From NCBI GenBank assembly GCA_014529385.2, contig CM043967.1, positions 3,066,001 to 3,130,000 on the forward strand: a stretch of DNA of 64,000 nt, read 5' to 3'. Position 1 is the stretch's first letter. Every line of letters begins with the position of its first letter. The position numbers and the translations under genes were made by a program. This DNA comes from Adiantum capillus-veneris. Lineage: Eukaryota > Streptophyta > Polypodiopsida > Polypodiales > Pteridaceae. The notes beneath the pieces were generated by a model. The model was not told the DNA's origin. It made no database searches and was given only the letters and a program-made list of their open reading frames with translations. Below are positions 22,126 to 34,261 of this stretch, piece by piece.

Positions 22126-24114
22126 TGTCGTGCTGTGACACGTACATAGTGGGAACGCAGGCTACAAGATCTATCTTGTAACTTTTTAAATACATAATTA
22201 TCTTTCCTATAATGTACATATGCATATTTAAGTATAATAATAAGCCTTCTATCTCATCCTATTATTTTTCTCAAGGGTAACCTATCCTTACTTCACCATC
22301 AAAAAATACTATGGGAAAAGCTCAATAGCTCTGTCTCTTTAACTTGGGGCAAAAAGCATTGATTCTTTATTTCTACTATCTTATTATCATCTCACACCCT
22401 AGCTAGATCCTATATCTAGGGTAAACTCCAATATATATATATTCTATGTATTTTTTATACTTTTCTTATATTTCTTTTTAAATAGCTACTAGGAGGGAAT
22501 CAAATCCTAGTGGGACACTAGGTGGCATGATTTCAAAGATACACTTATTTTAATGCATTATTGCAAGCATGATTACAAAACTTTGTCAAGGAGCAATGTC
22601 ATGCTTTCATATGGCATGAGGTGTCCTTTGGAATTAAATGAAAGTCTAGGCTAAGGGGACCACGGGAAGACTTTTGCTGCCAGAAATGGACCCTATTTTG
22701 ATGAATTTTTTACACAAGGTTCCAATCCGAATTGGAAAATGATTTTAAAATGAAAATCGTAGCTAATGAGCTGAAGTTTCTGCCCATAATTTTACTTTTT
22801 TATTTGGAGCCACGGTTTGAGGAGATATGATCAAAATATTGGACCCCAGTCTGCCCACATCATGCAGGGATAGCTCATTTCCAACTTTTCCAATTCCTAT
22901 TCACACTGGCTCCTCTCTTCTTGTGTAAACCCTTGGGGGTTCCCTTCACCTATAAAAGGGGACCTCTTCTTCCTTGAAAAAAAACTCAAGCATTCAAGCC
23001 ATTGATGAGAGGAATTCATGAGGGAGGGAGTAGTAATGCCAAATTGTACTTAATCATTAACATAAGCCTAAGCCTACACTTTCTCCTAGAGGAAGACTAT
23101 CCATTCTTGCATGCTATCCTTGGAAGATCAACTCTAATCAAAGAAGGTCGTGGACTTGGTATATCAATCAAAGTGGAGTGCTCCCCTCTTCTTCTCTCTC
23201 CCATCAATAATGGTGCCGAAGGGTTTCAAGTAAGATGTGTTCTACATTGATGTTTTCTTGATTTCTTGTTGTTTTCATTTTCATCTCTAATCCAACATAT
23301 ATATATGTATCTAATCTCATCTCCTTAACCAAACCTATCTCTCTCATTCTTAATAATTCATCCTCTCTAGGTTCTCTTTGCTACAGGTACATCTCTCCCC
23401 GCAGTATCCTTATTGCCTACGGGCAAGAATAGGGCTTGGGAGGGAAACTTCTCATCTCTTCACTTCTCTCATATCTACGCTTCTCACATACTATCCTAGA
23501 TGAATAACCCACATGATGATCATTTCTATCGCTTTCACTCTGTACGATCTATTAGAATAAACGTAAAATACACTTTCAACAATGTATAGTGTTTCTCTTC
23601 GGCCCTGAAAGGCTCAATGAAATACTTCTATCACCGGATCCGTCATACTACCTCTCATAGACTATAATTTTTCTTTTGATGTAAGCATAGTTATCTTGCT
23701 ATGAACCAAGAGGATTTGTACACACAATTAATCCCAATCACTAGACAAAATATATATATTATGGTAAGCACAAAACTACAATTCCAAAGAACAATTCGTA
23801 GCCTATTTGGTCAGTCAAGATTGAATGCCATTAACTCATCTATTAACCCTTTCATATTACCCATGATACGATATGACCATAGCCTTGATGTTTTCATTTT
23901 TGTATTGTTTTGACATTCTCTTTTGTGTTCTTTCTTTGTGTGTGTGAGTGCAAGAGAGAAAGAGTGAGTCTTCTTTGATTGCACTTCTTTCCAAATCCTA
24001 GTCTTCATGGCATCTATGGTTTAACTCCTTCATATAGTTTTTGTTGAGTTCTCTCACAAACTCTCACAGCCATAAGCCCGGTGCTTTCCTTGCAAGACCG
24101 CAAATTTCTCGACA
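22126..24114 (+). repeat. Element B 3' LTR
   Basis: It is 1,989 bp and matches 14,671-16,635 almost perfectly, with an extra block of about 24 bp (containing TTTTTCTCAAGGGTAACC) near 22,261-22,285. TATAAA is at 22,951. The GCGT target duplication follows. Confidence 0.92.
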
Positions 24115-24412
24115 GCGTCAAGATGAAACTCTCACTCTCTCTCGTACACAGTACGCTCACTCACAGACAGAACTTTTTAAAAATGACAAAGGTTTTTTCA
24201 TTGAGGTAAAAAAGTGGTATAAATACCTTACAATCTCAAACCCTATTGTTCCAATTTAACCATCTACTCAATCTGAATGTCAAAAATGGGATACAATTGG
24301 AAGCTTCTGTAAGCCCCAATATTTACAAAGGTGAAATGTAGGTTTTTCTCAAAGAATAGTTACAAAAAATAATATTCCGCTGAGCTCCGTAGGGTGTGTC
24401 CAGCTGCTAACA
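24115..24412 (-). repeat. Element A 3' LTR, proximal part
   Basis: It is collinear with 51,911-52,208 (AAGATGAAACT, GGTATAAATACC, CCGCTGAGCTCCGTAGGGTG) and ends ...GCTGCTAACA on the plus strand. The TATA-like GGTATAAATACC lies at 24,216-24,227 and at 52,007-52,018 in the 5' LTR. Confidence 0.88.
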
Positions 24413-24424
24413 CTCCCCCCCTCC
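24413..24424 (-). promoter_or_regulatory. Polypurine tract of element A
   Basis: On the minus strand GGAGGGGGGGAG abuts the TGTTAGCAG start of the 3' LTR. This fixes the element's orientation as minus. Confidence 0.85.
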
Positions 24425-26005
24425 TTGTTCATGTCGTCCCTGACATGGCAGTTGAGCTGTGTCTTCAGTGTAGGCTTTCTCTCATCTTGAGAAGGGACTC
24501 ATATCTCGCATGTTGAGCTAGTAGCGTCGGGCCGAATATGTCTGTGCTGATTGTGAAGAAGCCGGTGTAGAAGGCTTCTTCAAAGTCCTGGAGGTGATAT
24601 GAAGGCAAAAACATAATCCTTTGATACAATACATGTATCACCTCGTGAGAAGGCTAACCAGACAGATCGTATGCACATCTGTATGTATCTTGAAAGAAAA
24701 AGATATTGTCTGTTGCCCTGCCTGGTTTGAAGGTCTCGAAGACTACCAAAAGGGTTTTACATATCTTTCTCATCATGATGCAAGATAGGTCAAGCGAGCC
24801 AGTGAACAATTTGATGGCACCCGTTAGGGTTTTCACCATGTATTGCTCACTTATTCTCTCGCCTGCCTTCAAGCTTGGCAGTTTCGGGTAATTTAGCCAA
24901 GTGGGTTGGCTTCTCTGCAATAGCTCGTGGGATTTCCATGTCCTCATCCTTGGTAGAGGGCAGAAACTGAGGTTATCTTTGATCACTTTAGGTGCCTCTA
25001 CTAGATGGATTATATATTGAGAATACTTTGTCAACCATGCCTTTCGCCACCTGGGCTGAGAGTCCACTATCAGCTTGACTCCTTCAGGTTTGGAGCACTA
25101 TCAGCTTGACTCCTTCAGGTTTGGAGATATCTGCTTTGTACATTGGCACTGTTGGCTCCTCTTTTATTCGTTTGTTGATTGTGACAACTTCATATTTTAG
25201 CAGAGGATATGGGAGAGAGGGCTGTAGCTGAAGGTTACTGGCATCTATCTTCTGAATAGTCATCGACTTAAACACCCTTTGCTCCCACTCCAATGCTTCT
25301 CTGGCTGTGTCTTTGACTGTCGCTTCTATGGCCTTTTGCAGCTTCTCTTCTTCTTCTTGTGCAGATCTTGTGGCTCTTGTGAGGGTCCCACCATGATTTC
25401 CTCTTGCATGGTGGTGTCCACTGGATCTGACGCATTCTCTATGTCAATACCCTCCATGGATGCTGGCCTGGTGCTAAATTCCTGCTCTTATGTTTGTTGC
25501 TGGCCTCTCAGCTCTTCTATCTGCTTCTGAAGTGTTTTCTTTTCTTCTTCCGCTTGCTCTCCCATGTTTACTAGGAGATCGTTCAAATCTGCATTTATTT
25601 TCTCCGCCTCCTTGAGCTTTCTCTTGATGGCCTCTAGCTCATTCCTCATGGCCTGATTTTCTTCTTCTAGGCGGCTTTGCATTACCAATGACTCCTCGGC
25701 CAGCATCAGCCTTTGCCTCTTCTCCAGTGTTAACTCCTTTTGGAGCTCCTTCATTTTTTCTTCATAAAGCTCATTCTCTGAAGTGGTGTTAGTCGAGCTA
25801 GTAACTCTGACTCTAGCAGGAGATGCTCTCAGCCATTGGATGGTTTGGTCTTTGACTTTCATCTGATCTTTCAGCTCGATCACTTCATCCTGGCTTGCTT
25901 CATGCTCTATCTCTGCCTTCTCTTTGGCATTCCTCAAGGCTTCCACTTCTTTGGACTCTTTAGCAAGTTGTAGAGTCAGGTTGTCCCTTTCTCTCTCTGC
26001 ATCTG

Positions 26006-26290
26006 CACTACAAGAGGTTGTGTGCTCTTGTGACGCTGTTAGCGACGAAAATACACTGGGTTTTTATAACCCCCGGCATCGCTTAAACCGTCGCTACGAG
26101 CGTCGCTACGAGCGTCGCTACGAGAGCGTCGCTATATACGTCTCTATAAGCGTCGCTATGAGCGTCTCTATATAGCGACGCTCATAGCCACGCTCATAGC
26201 GACGCTTATAGCGATGTTTACACAGAAGACTATAGCGACGCTCATAGCGACGCTACAGAGCCATAAATAGCGACGGTTATAGCGACGCCC
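26006..26290. repeat. Left terminal inverted repeat and subterminal array of C
   Basis: The CACTACAAGAGG terminus is followed from about 26,038 by some fifteen copies, in both orientations, of (T)AGCGACGCT / AGCGTCGCTA with short spacers such as CATA or ACGA. In CACTA elements such arrays bind the TNP1/TNPA-type protein. The array is close to a long imperfect palindrome. Confidence 0.85.
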
Positions 26291-26433
26291 GAGAGAATTT
26301 TTTTTTGGTGACAGGGCATTGAATGCCCTGCCACCCATCAACCATATTGTACTTGATTCACTTTTTAAAAAAAGTGCAAGGGTAGATAATAGACCCAAAA
26401 TAGTCACCCACAAGACGCATTGTTTGCAAAATT

Positions 26434-26535
26434 GACAATTGTACACATCATAGGCAAAATGAATTGATTGGCAAATGTAATAATGACAATTGTACAACAT
26501 CATAGGCATAAAGAATTGATTGGCAAAAGGAACTG
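26434..26535. repeat. Tandem duplication of about 50 bp in C
   Basis: Two copies contain GACAATTGTACA, CATCATAGGCA and GAATTGATTGGCAAA in a head-to-tail arrangement, just downstream of the TNP1-like gene's end. Confidence 0.7.
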
Positions 26536-26653
26536 CGGTGACAAATGTAATAATATACATGGTTTCAAAAGACGTATAAAATCCGTCTCATGATACATAA
26601 GCTATGAGAAACCCTAAACTAATGCTATCTAGCTACGGCTAAATTGACGTCGT

Positions 26654-27962
26654 CTAGTCAGACGTCTCATCGCGTCCAAGCGGAGTATCTGTCGGATTCT
26701 ACAAAAAAAGACAATAAGACAGCTTTCAGTAAGTATAAACATATAACGACATTTATAAAACAATACAAAAAATAGAAAAGAGTAAACCCTAATACTAACC
26801 ATGCCGCCGCGAGAACTGAGAATGTCCATCAGGGCGTTTAAGCCCTTCCTACCTGCGTACTCGCGCTCGTACGGTGTGGGATCACGTCCTGTCATCGACC
26901 ACTGTCAAAACATACAAAGATTTCATTATGTTAGAATTAAAAAACTCATAAACCCTAAACTATCGAACATAAAGAGCAATGCGAAAACACTTACAAAATC
27001 GGCCTCAAATGATGCCCATCCACCGCTCCCCAAGTGGTGCGAGCTCCCTGCCTCTACTCGCGCTCTGGCTGCATCCTTTTGTTGCTTCCACTTGTCGGGA
27101 TTCTCACGCGCTGCTTTCTTCGCATTCTTCCAATCTTCTTTGGCCAGCCAATCTGGCCTGTTCCACCCATTCTTGATTGCTTTTTGCACTTCGAAACGCT
27201 TGTGTTTGCAGTATTCGCGCATTCGAGTCTTCATCAGGTCTTCATTGAAGCGTTGATCCCGTGTTGGAACAGGAAACTCATCATGAAGTATGCTGATGAC
27301 TCTGTTTTTTAAATCACTTGGTACTTCACTCCATTTTTTTAGTATGTAGTGTCTAAACAGCTGAGAGCAAAGACCACGCATGCGCGAGATCACCTTCTTG
27401 CCGTCATCATCCATGATGATGCCGCCGTTGAAGTCGACGGAGTAAGACAAGCCCTCTGGCCGGTGACGCGTGAACTTGGGTGTCCCGACAGGGGTCTCTA
27501 GCGGCGTGTCGATGGGGATACGGACGTTAGGTGTCTCCACCGGCGTCTGGGCCCCGAAGCGAGGAGTGTCGAGTGGGGTGGCTCCTAGCGGAGTAGGTAG
27601 AGGTGTGTAGCTGCTAGGAACAGTCAGCCGTGCAAAACCTGGCGTAGATGGCGATGCTGTGGCTGGTGTGGGGGCGGGCAAAGAAGGGGAGGGTAAAGAG
27701 CCTCGTCGAACACGAGGCGGTGTGGAGGCATCGGTGGCGGAATCCCCACAACAACCGCCACCGCCACCACTAGAGCGCCGGTGTCTAGACGAGTGTGAAG
27801 CTCGTCTCGTCGACGCCGAAGCTTCGGAGCGCGCCGAATGTCCAAAAGAGAGGGAGATGCGGATGGAGTAGGAACGCGCGATGATGCCCCAGAGCGATGA
27901 CGCTCCACGTACCATTGTCTCTGCTGCGGTGACAAAGAAGAAAGAAACTCCTCATCATCCAT
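26654..27962 (-). pseudogene. TNP1/Ptta-En-Spm-type protein of C
   Basis: This is the companion protein of CACTA elements, which in Spm binds the subterminal repeats. ATG is at 27,962 (MDDEEFLSSLSPQQRQWYVE). Exon 1 runs to 26,995, exon 2 is 26,901-26,801, exon 3 is 26,698-26,654, all with GT-AG borders. Exon 1 has a Ser/Pro/Thr-rich region with repeated TP-L-TP motifs (about 27,730-27,450) and a C-terminal domain with FNGGIIMDDDGKKV, LCSQLFRHYILKKWSEVP, KRFEVQKAIKNGW and SGGWASFEADF, typical of plant Ptta/En/Spm proteins (PF03004-like). The N-terminal frame and the main frame differ, so a frameshift lies between about 27,780 and 27,900. It is separated by about 270 bp from the TNP2 gene on the same strand, so one alternatively spliced transcript, as in Spm, is possible. 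Confidence 0.8.
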
Positions 27963-28234
27963 ACCTGCATTAAACACACGAATATTTAAACTTAATATTG
28001 AATGAATAGAGTAGACAATGACGCAAAGACCATTAAATACAATGACGTAATGACGCATATAAATACAATGACGCAATGAATTGAGTGATAGAAGAGGCAA
28101 GTCGAAAACTCAAAATTTTCAATCAAAAGATGTGAGCGCGAGTAGAAAAGAGCGTTATACACCATGGAAGGTACTTAGAGAGCCAGAGCTTTTACAACAC
28201 GGAGCAAAATTGTTCAAATACAATATTTGTGGCT

Positions 28235-31200
28235 TTAAGAGATCTCTCTCTCATCCTCGCATAACTCAGCATAACTTCCTATATCTATATAGAGCTCTCC
28301 GTTTAAACACATATCCTCTGTTTCATTTTGTAGCTCCTCTGCATGCACCCCATATAGAGTAGTAGCATCTTGATGCTCGTCTGGCACCACCGCAGCGGCT
28401 TCTGATTGAGCATCTTCTCTGATCTCCTCCATTGATGCCATTGTGATTGGCACATGGTAGCCTTCATACGTCCTTGCACTACGAGGGGCTACCTCTATGA
28501 CGTACCACCAGTTTGATGTAGACTTTGTAGGATGAAATATTACCTACCAGAGCCACATAGCTTACATGAGAGCTTTCAAGCACATAACTTGTAAAAGGGG
28601 GATGTTAACTATTTACATACTTACTTGTTCACAATGCTCGGGTAGTACGAAAGTGTCTCTTAGGTCAGTCCATTTCTTAGTAGAATCCACCTCAAGAAAA
28701 CCAGACTCTCCTCTACGCACAGTAGCGTTGCGACCCTCCATGATTATCTTGAACCATTGCACGTCGAACAAGTCGACAAAAAATCCTCTGTAATTGATCC
28801 TCAAAATCTCTTGCAGCGTGCCGAAGTAAGTGAGTTCCGCCACCACAGGATCTGCATCAGAGGAACGTCGTCGACTAGACTGTTCAAATTTTGCCATGAT
28901 TCCACAATCTTGAGTAAAACGCTTTTTGTCGATTCGTTCCACCCTAAAATGTCGACCTTTACACCATGCTGCTGTGTATGACTTATACTACAACAAACAA
29001 AGATTATGAGTAGCCGTTCAAACGTTTATAAATAAAGTCACTTGCTAGTCATACATTGCAAACTTACCTTGGTCGCGTAACCCCGAGAGTACTCCCACTC
29101 TTCCTCAGTCACTTCGTCACCGCATTGTTGTGCGCTTTTCAATTGGTTGTGCAACCATCTTAAGCTCATGAAGGTTGGTAGGCTCTCCAGAACCGTCGGA
29201 TAGTGCATCGGTGGTCGTCTTTCCCGTCTCCACTCGATTCGTGCCCTTTGTCGCTCTTGCTTTGCATCCTCATATTGTGAAATCCACTTTTGCATCACTG
29301 GATTGTGAAGCATGCAAAATCGGTTGATTTTAGCCTCTAGATCTTCCGTCATCTTCTTCTCAACACCGAGATTGCACATGACAATCCCAGATATGCGCTC
29401 ATCATCTATGGTTCGCCATAGCGTGTCCCGGGCTTTATCAAATCCGTCTAGCCACTCTCCAATGTACACTAGGGACTCTGATACCAACCAACCTTCTGCC
29501 ATGCTACCCTCCGGACGTGCCTTTTGACGCACATATCCCTTAAGCGTTTTCATGAAACGTTCTAAGAAGAACATCCATCTGGAATGAATTGTGCCAGCTA
29601 TTTCCACCTCATCAACTATGTGAACAAGAAGATGCACCTGAATGGTTAGCATGGTAGTAGGAAAATGTTTCTCAAACATGCACACAAGCTCCGCAACATT
29701 TAGTTTGGCGAATGGTATGGAGTCTACGTTGATCTCCTTTTGTGAGATCCATTGCACCAGCTTTGCAAGTTTGTAGATTGTGTTACGGATGTCGAGAGAC
29801 AAACATCCCTCAATGGCAACCGGTAAAATAAACTGTAAAGTATGTGAAGCAATGATATTAAAGTCCACATTTTATGCAATGATATTAAAGTCCACTATGA
29901 ACGTACCTGACACATTTTATGCCAATCGTGTGACTTCAAACCGGTAAGCTTTCCTTCTTTAGTAAAACACGTTCGGAGCGAGTGCATTACGCCAGTGGGG
30001 GTCCGCAAAGATCGAATGGTCTCTTTTACTTTGCGTTCTTGGGCTCCTGTGAAAATCCATGGTGCTTTAGGGAGTTTTATCGATCCATCAGACTCTGTTT
30101 GCGGCCAATATTGCTCCATACGATCCACATTTCTAAGGTCAACTCTGGCTCCCAAAGTATCTTTCTTTCCGGTCAGATGGTCCCATAGTAGATTACCCAC
30201 ATTCTTGAATACGTGCATTGGATCGAGCAAGTGATTGATCATGAGTCGGGGCCAATATGGTAACTCGTACCATAGAGATAGTCTCTTCATCCCTGGAGGC
30301 AATCCGTCATCGCACATCTCCTTCTGCTCTAACCATGCTTGTGCAGACATCCTTGGTGGCTCTCTTCCCAAAAAGCCGTCGCGTAACACATGATTCTCTG
30401 GAAGATACGCTTGATGACCTTCGTAGATTTGCTTCTTCAGTGAGGGTGCTCTACGTGCATTCAGTCTAGGTCCACATGTGACACATGCTCTGTATCCGTT
30501 TGTTTGAAGCCCTGCATGTATACACATGATAATAGATCAACTATGGGAAAAAAAAAGATTTACAGTGTCTGAGTGAGGAGTGTCAATAGATCACCTGAGC
30601 ATTCTGTTAGCCCGGGATATTCATGCATGGTCCACATTAGAATGCCTCTGATCAAAGCATTCCGTCGTCCTGTGTGTCGGCTCATATCCACCACCTCTAT
30701 GCCAATCCACAATTGTTGTAGCTCTTCCAATAGTGGACGAAGATACACATCCATATTCCCCACTTTATATCGCCCTGGCACAATCAAGCTTAGCCATAGG
30801 TGCCCCTTCTTCGTAGTCAACCACGGGGGAATGTTGTAGTTGACGATGACAACGGGCCATACACTGTAAGATGTTGATCTTTGACCAAATGGATTTACGC
30901 CATCCATAGCCAGGCCTAAGCGCAAATTTTGAGCTTCCCTGGCAAAATACGACCATGTTCCATCTATATGTTTCCAGGCTGCGCAATCTGCAGGAATTCG
31001 TAGCACACCATCCGAAGATTTATTCTCCTCATGCCATGATGCTAGGGCGGCCATGGACTTACATTCGAAGAAATGCTTGATGCGAGGAAGCAGAGGAAAA
31101 TGTCGCAAAACCTTTTGTGGAATTTTTGTCCCGTGGAGATCTACTCTATATCTTTCGGAATCACATTTCGGACACTTCTCCATGTCTATGTATTCCCCTC

Positions 31201-31963
31201 TGAAAAGAATGCAGTCATTAGGACAAGCGTGGATAGAATTGTAATCCATCCCCAAGTTTTGCAAAATATTTCTTGCTTCATCTCGGGAATCTGGCATCAC
31301 ATTGTCAGCTGGTAGTATGTGCTCTTTAAGCAATCTACACAACATAAAAATACGATACAGTCGTGTAAAAATCTATCAGATCATTATATATTTAGAGTTT
31401 TATTAAAGTAAACTAATTGTAATAGATCACCTGAAAAGCGCTGTGACGCTAGTGTCACTCCATCCAAACTTTGCTTGCATGTTGAGAAGAACCAGGAGTG
31501 CTTTCAATCTAGACATACATGCTCCATTATACAATGGCGTATCGGCTTCACTTTTCATATCATCATAGATAAGCCTTTCTGAATCCATGATCGTCTCGAT
31601 CATTTCATCAATCTCGGGCTCAAACATTGCCTCGTTGGGAATGTGCTCTGCATGATCATCCCCCGAGCTGTCAGAGGCTACATCTTGTGGCCTCACATAT
31701 GCTGCTTGACCAAAGCGCCTGCGAACACGTCTATTGGGTTGCAAGATTGCTACTTGTTGACCAGCGTCAGAGTCCGACGAGTTATAATTGGCAACAACTC
31801 GATCTATAATAGATGGATCGAACTCGCCAAATTCGCGAACGTGCTGCAAAGAAACACGTCTTGTCCGTCACACAGCATGCTTGCATTGATTACAAGGACA
31901 TAAGACCCTCGTTGAGAGATAGGTGTTTCGGTTGGACGGTCCCACATCCTCGTCACTACTCAT
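28235..31963 (-). CDS. TNP2-type CACTA transposase of C
   Basis: This is the catalytic transposase that cuts at CACTA ends. Proposed exons are 31,963-31,431, 31,334-30,595, 30,511-29,907, 29,832-29,068, 28,987-28,625 and 28,543-28,235, with GT-AG borders and matching phase where checked (for example EQ joined to VIFHP). Near the N-terminus is a zinc-finger-like CPCNQC. Then come the transposase_21 core (SIHACPNDCILFRGEY, CPKCDSERY, LAMDGVNPFG, PPWLTTKKGHLWLSLIVPG, DPMHVFKNVG), a DUF4218-like block (FEKHFPTTMLTIQVHLLVHIVDEVEIAGTIHSRWMF, kept here as separate motifs) and a DUF4216-like block (YFGTLQEILRINYRGFFVDLFDVQWF region). One in-frame TGA lies in the first 40 codons, one C-to-T change from Arg. 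Otherwise it looks nearly intact. Confidence 0.88.
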
Positions 31964-32025
31964 AATGAGGATAAAAATCTTATAACCTGGACAACAAATT
32001 TAATATTCTATTGGCATTCTTCGTC

Positions 32026-32111
<86 letters not shown>

Positions 32112-32540
32112 ACCTCACATTCTCTAGTCATGTCCAATCCCCGCACACCTCGGTCTAGAGGTGCACGGAGATCAGAACCACCGGGTTATAATCTCGTCTT
32201 TATTGGTCAATACCTATATTTGTGGGTACAAATCTACAGACCCACATCTACATGATACTGCATGTAGTGGACAAAACCCCTTTGCCTCTTCTCTAGCTGT
32301 AGCACTTCACAGCATCTTAACATCTTTTCACAGTAGATCTTTTCACTGTTCGTCTAACTCTAAACCCTAAACCGTCAGTAATTCTTGCATGGACTCGATC
32401 TAACGTAAATAAGCGTAAATCTAAATAAACGTAAATCTAACTAAAAATAAACCTAAATCTAATTTAACGTAAGTCTACATCTAACCTAATCTTTAACGTC
32501 TTTTGGGATAGTTTCCTACGACGTTAAAACTCTCTTCTTC

Positions 32541-32636
<96 letters not shown>

Positions 32637-33750
32637 ACCTAAATAAACCTAAGTCTAATCTAATATAATATAAATCTAAATCTAACGTAAATTATGTTAT
32701 ATTAAAAACAAAGAACTAAACTAACAAGGATTATAAGAACCTTGAAACTGATTTAACACATAATTTTTCACATAACTCGGCAAGAGTTGGCATTCTCATC
32801 ACTAAAGATGTGAGAGTTAACTTCCGGCGGTGACGCTGCCTCATCTCCATCCACATCTGACGACAGCAAGTGGCCCTTTAGACCGTTCTTGCTCTTGTTA
32901 CTAACTTTGAGGTTGCTGTTGAATGACTAGAGGTTGTCTAGATGGTCATTGTGTCGGGGATGTAGTGACTCTTGCCGCCCTGAAGATCCACCTTCTTCCC
33001 TATCTTCTAAAGACATTTCACCAGTACTTTTGGATCGACGGAGCCCACCATGAGTGAAGGCAGCAATACCCTATATTCCATTGAGGGCTTTCTTCACCCG
33101 CTTCATGCAGGCATCGTAGTCTATGGAGACCTAAATCTAATCTAATATAACGTAAATCTAAATCTAGCGTAAATAAACGTAAATCTAATTAAAAATAAAC
33201 CTAAATCTAATCTAATTTAACTTAAATAAACCTAAATCTAATTTAACGTAAGTCTACATCTAACCTAATCTTTAACGTCTTTTAGGATAGTTTCCAACGA
33301 CGTTATAACTCTCTTCTTCTTGTGTGTGTGCGCGTGTGTGGATGTGTGTGCCAATAAAAAGAGATAAATGGTATAACCTTTCTATCACCCATGCCAACTA
33401 TGATAGATTGATTATGCCATTTCCCTCTTGAATAATAGGTCTTGAGTTCAACTCCTCGTCGGCTAGATCTTTAGGTATTTTAATTTTAATTAGTTTCCTA
33501 CGACGTTAAATTAGTTTCTCTCTCTTTCTCTCTCAATGTGTGTGCATTTTTTTGGAGCGTATGCATGTTTTCTCTCTCTTTTCCTCTCTCAATGTGTGAG
33601 TTTTTTGTTTATGCATGTTCTCTCTCTCTTTTCCTCTCTCAATGCGTGCGTTTTTTGTTTATGCATGCTCTTTCTCTCTTTTCCTCTCTCAATGTGTGTG
33701 TGCATTCTTTGTTTATGTATGTGTGTGTGCGTTTTTGTTTATGTTTGTAC

Positions 33751-33814
<64 letters not shown>

Positions 33815-33832
33815 ACACTATGTGTGTGTGTA

Positions 33833-33865
<33 letters not shown>

Positions 33866-33927
33866 AAGAGGGGAAGGGAACATGAGAATGAGGAGAGGGA
33901 AGGAGCATACCTGGCTCTCCTTCCTCT

Positions 33928-33999
<72 letters not shown>

Positions 34000-34124
34000 A
34001 GAAGAAAAAGAGAGAGAGAGGGGGGGGGGGGGGGGGAGAGTGTTACCTGCTCCTTGCTTGAGGGCGCAGAAAAACTCAGATCTGAGATCTGAGTTTTTGG
34101 GCGCGCTCTGTTATTTTTTTAGCC
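31964..34124. other. 5' region of C, rich in microsatellites and duplications
   Basis: This is the presumed promoter and leader side of the TNP2 gene. It contains (TC)n at 32,029-32,109, (GT)n at 32,542-32,632, (CT)n at 33,754-33,809, (GT)n at 33,932-33,998 and a 16-G run at 34,021-34,036. A block with TAACGTAAGTCTACATCTAA, CTTTAACGTC and GATAGTTTCC(T/A)ACGACGTTA occurs at about 32,400-32,545 and again at 33,130-33,320, and a third partial copy near 33,490. Between them are repeated AAATCTAA words. No convincing gene is present; the long frames here are microsatellite translations. Confidence 0.6.
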
Positions 34125-34261
34125 CGGCCGGCGTCGCTAAGAGCGTCGCTATGAGCGTCGCAAATTTACAAAGAAATTTGCGACGCTCATAGCGACGCCA
34201 GGATTTTTTTTTTTGAGCGTCGTTGTGTGAGCATCGCTAATATGAATAGCCTCTTGTAGTG
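34125..34261. repeat. Right terminal inverted repeat and subterminal array of C
   Basis: It contains GCGTCGCTAAGAGCGTCGCT, then a hairpin-like pair around 34,150-34,192 (CGTCGCAAATTT...AAATTTGCGACG), more TAGCGACGC copies, and the CCTCTTGTAGTG terminus. Confidence 0.85.

Larger units (their letters stand above)
14671..24114 (+). mobile_element. Element B: Ty3/gypsy retrotransposon inside A's LTR
   Basis: Long LTRs (14,671-16,635 and 22,126-24,114) begin TGTCGTG and end CTCGACA. The bases GCGT lie on both sides of the insertion (14,667-14,670 and 24,115-24,118), as a 4-5-bp target duplication. The order gag, PR, RT, RNase H, IN identifies Ty3/gypsy. No chromodomain is evident after integrase. 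The LTRs are nearly identical apart from about two dozen substitutions I counted by eye and one indel of about 24 bp near 22,261, so B is young compared with A. The coding region nonetheless has four in-frame stops, two frameshifts and an altered RT active site. Confidence 0.92.
26006..34261 (-). mobile_element. Element C: CACTA (En/Spm) DNA transposon
   Basis: The ends are CACTACAAGAGG at 26,006-26,017 and its inverse CCTCTTGTAGTG at 34,250-34,261, flanked by CTG and TTG, which is a 3-bp target duplication with one mismatch. Both ends carry arrays of GCGTCGCTA/TAGCGACGC subterminal repeats. Inside, on the minus strand, lie a six-exon TNP2-type transposase and a downstream TNP1-type gene. The 8,256-bp element sits in the coiled-coil part of element A's ORF3, and removing it with one target copy restores that frame. 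Few lesions are seen, so C is younger than A. Confidence 0.95.

Noticed and set aside
33536-34192. Long plus-strand frame of 218 codons
   Set aside because: It is built from CT, GT and GA microsatellites (runs of Ser-Leu, Cys-Val and Glu-Arg) inside the CACTA 5' region.
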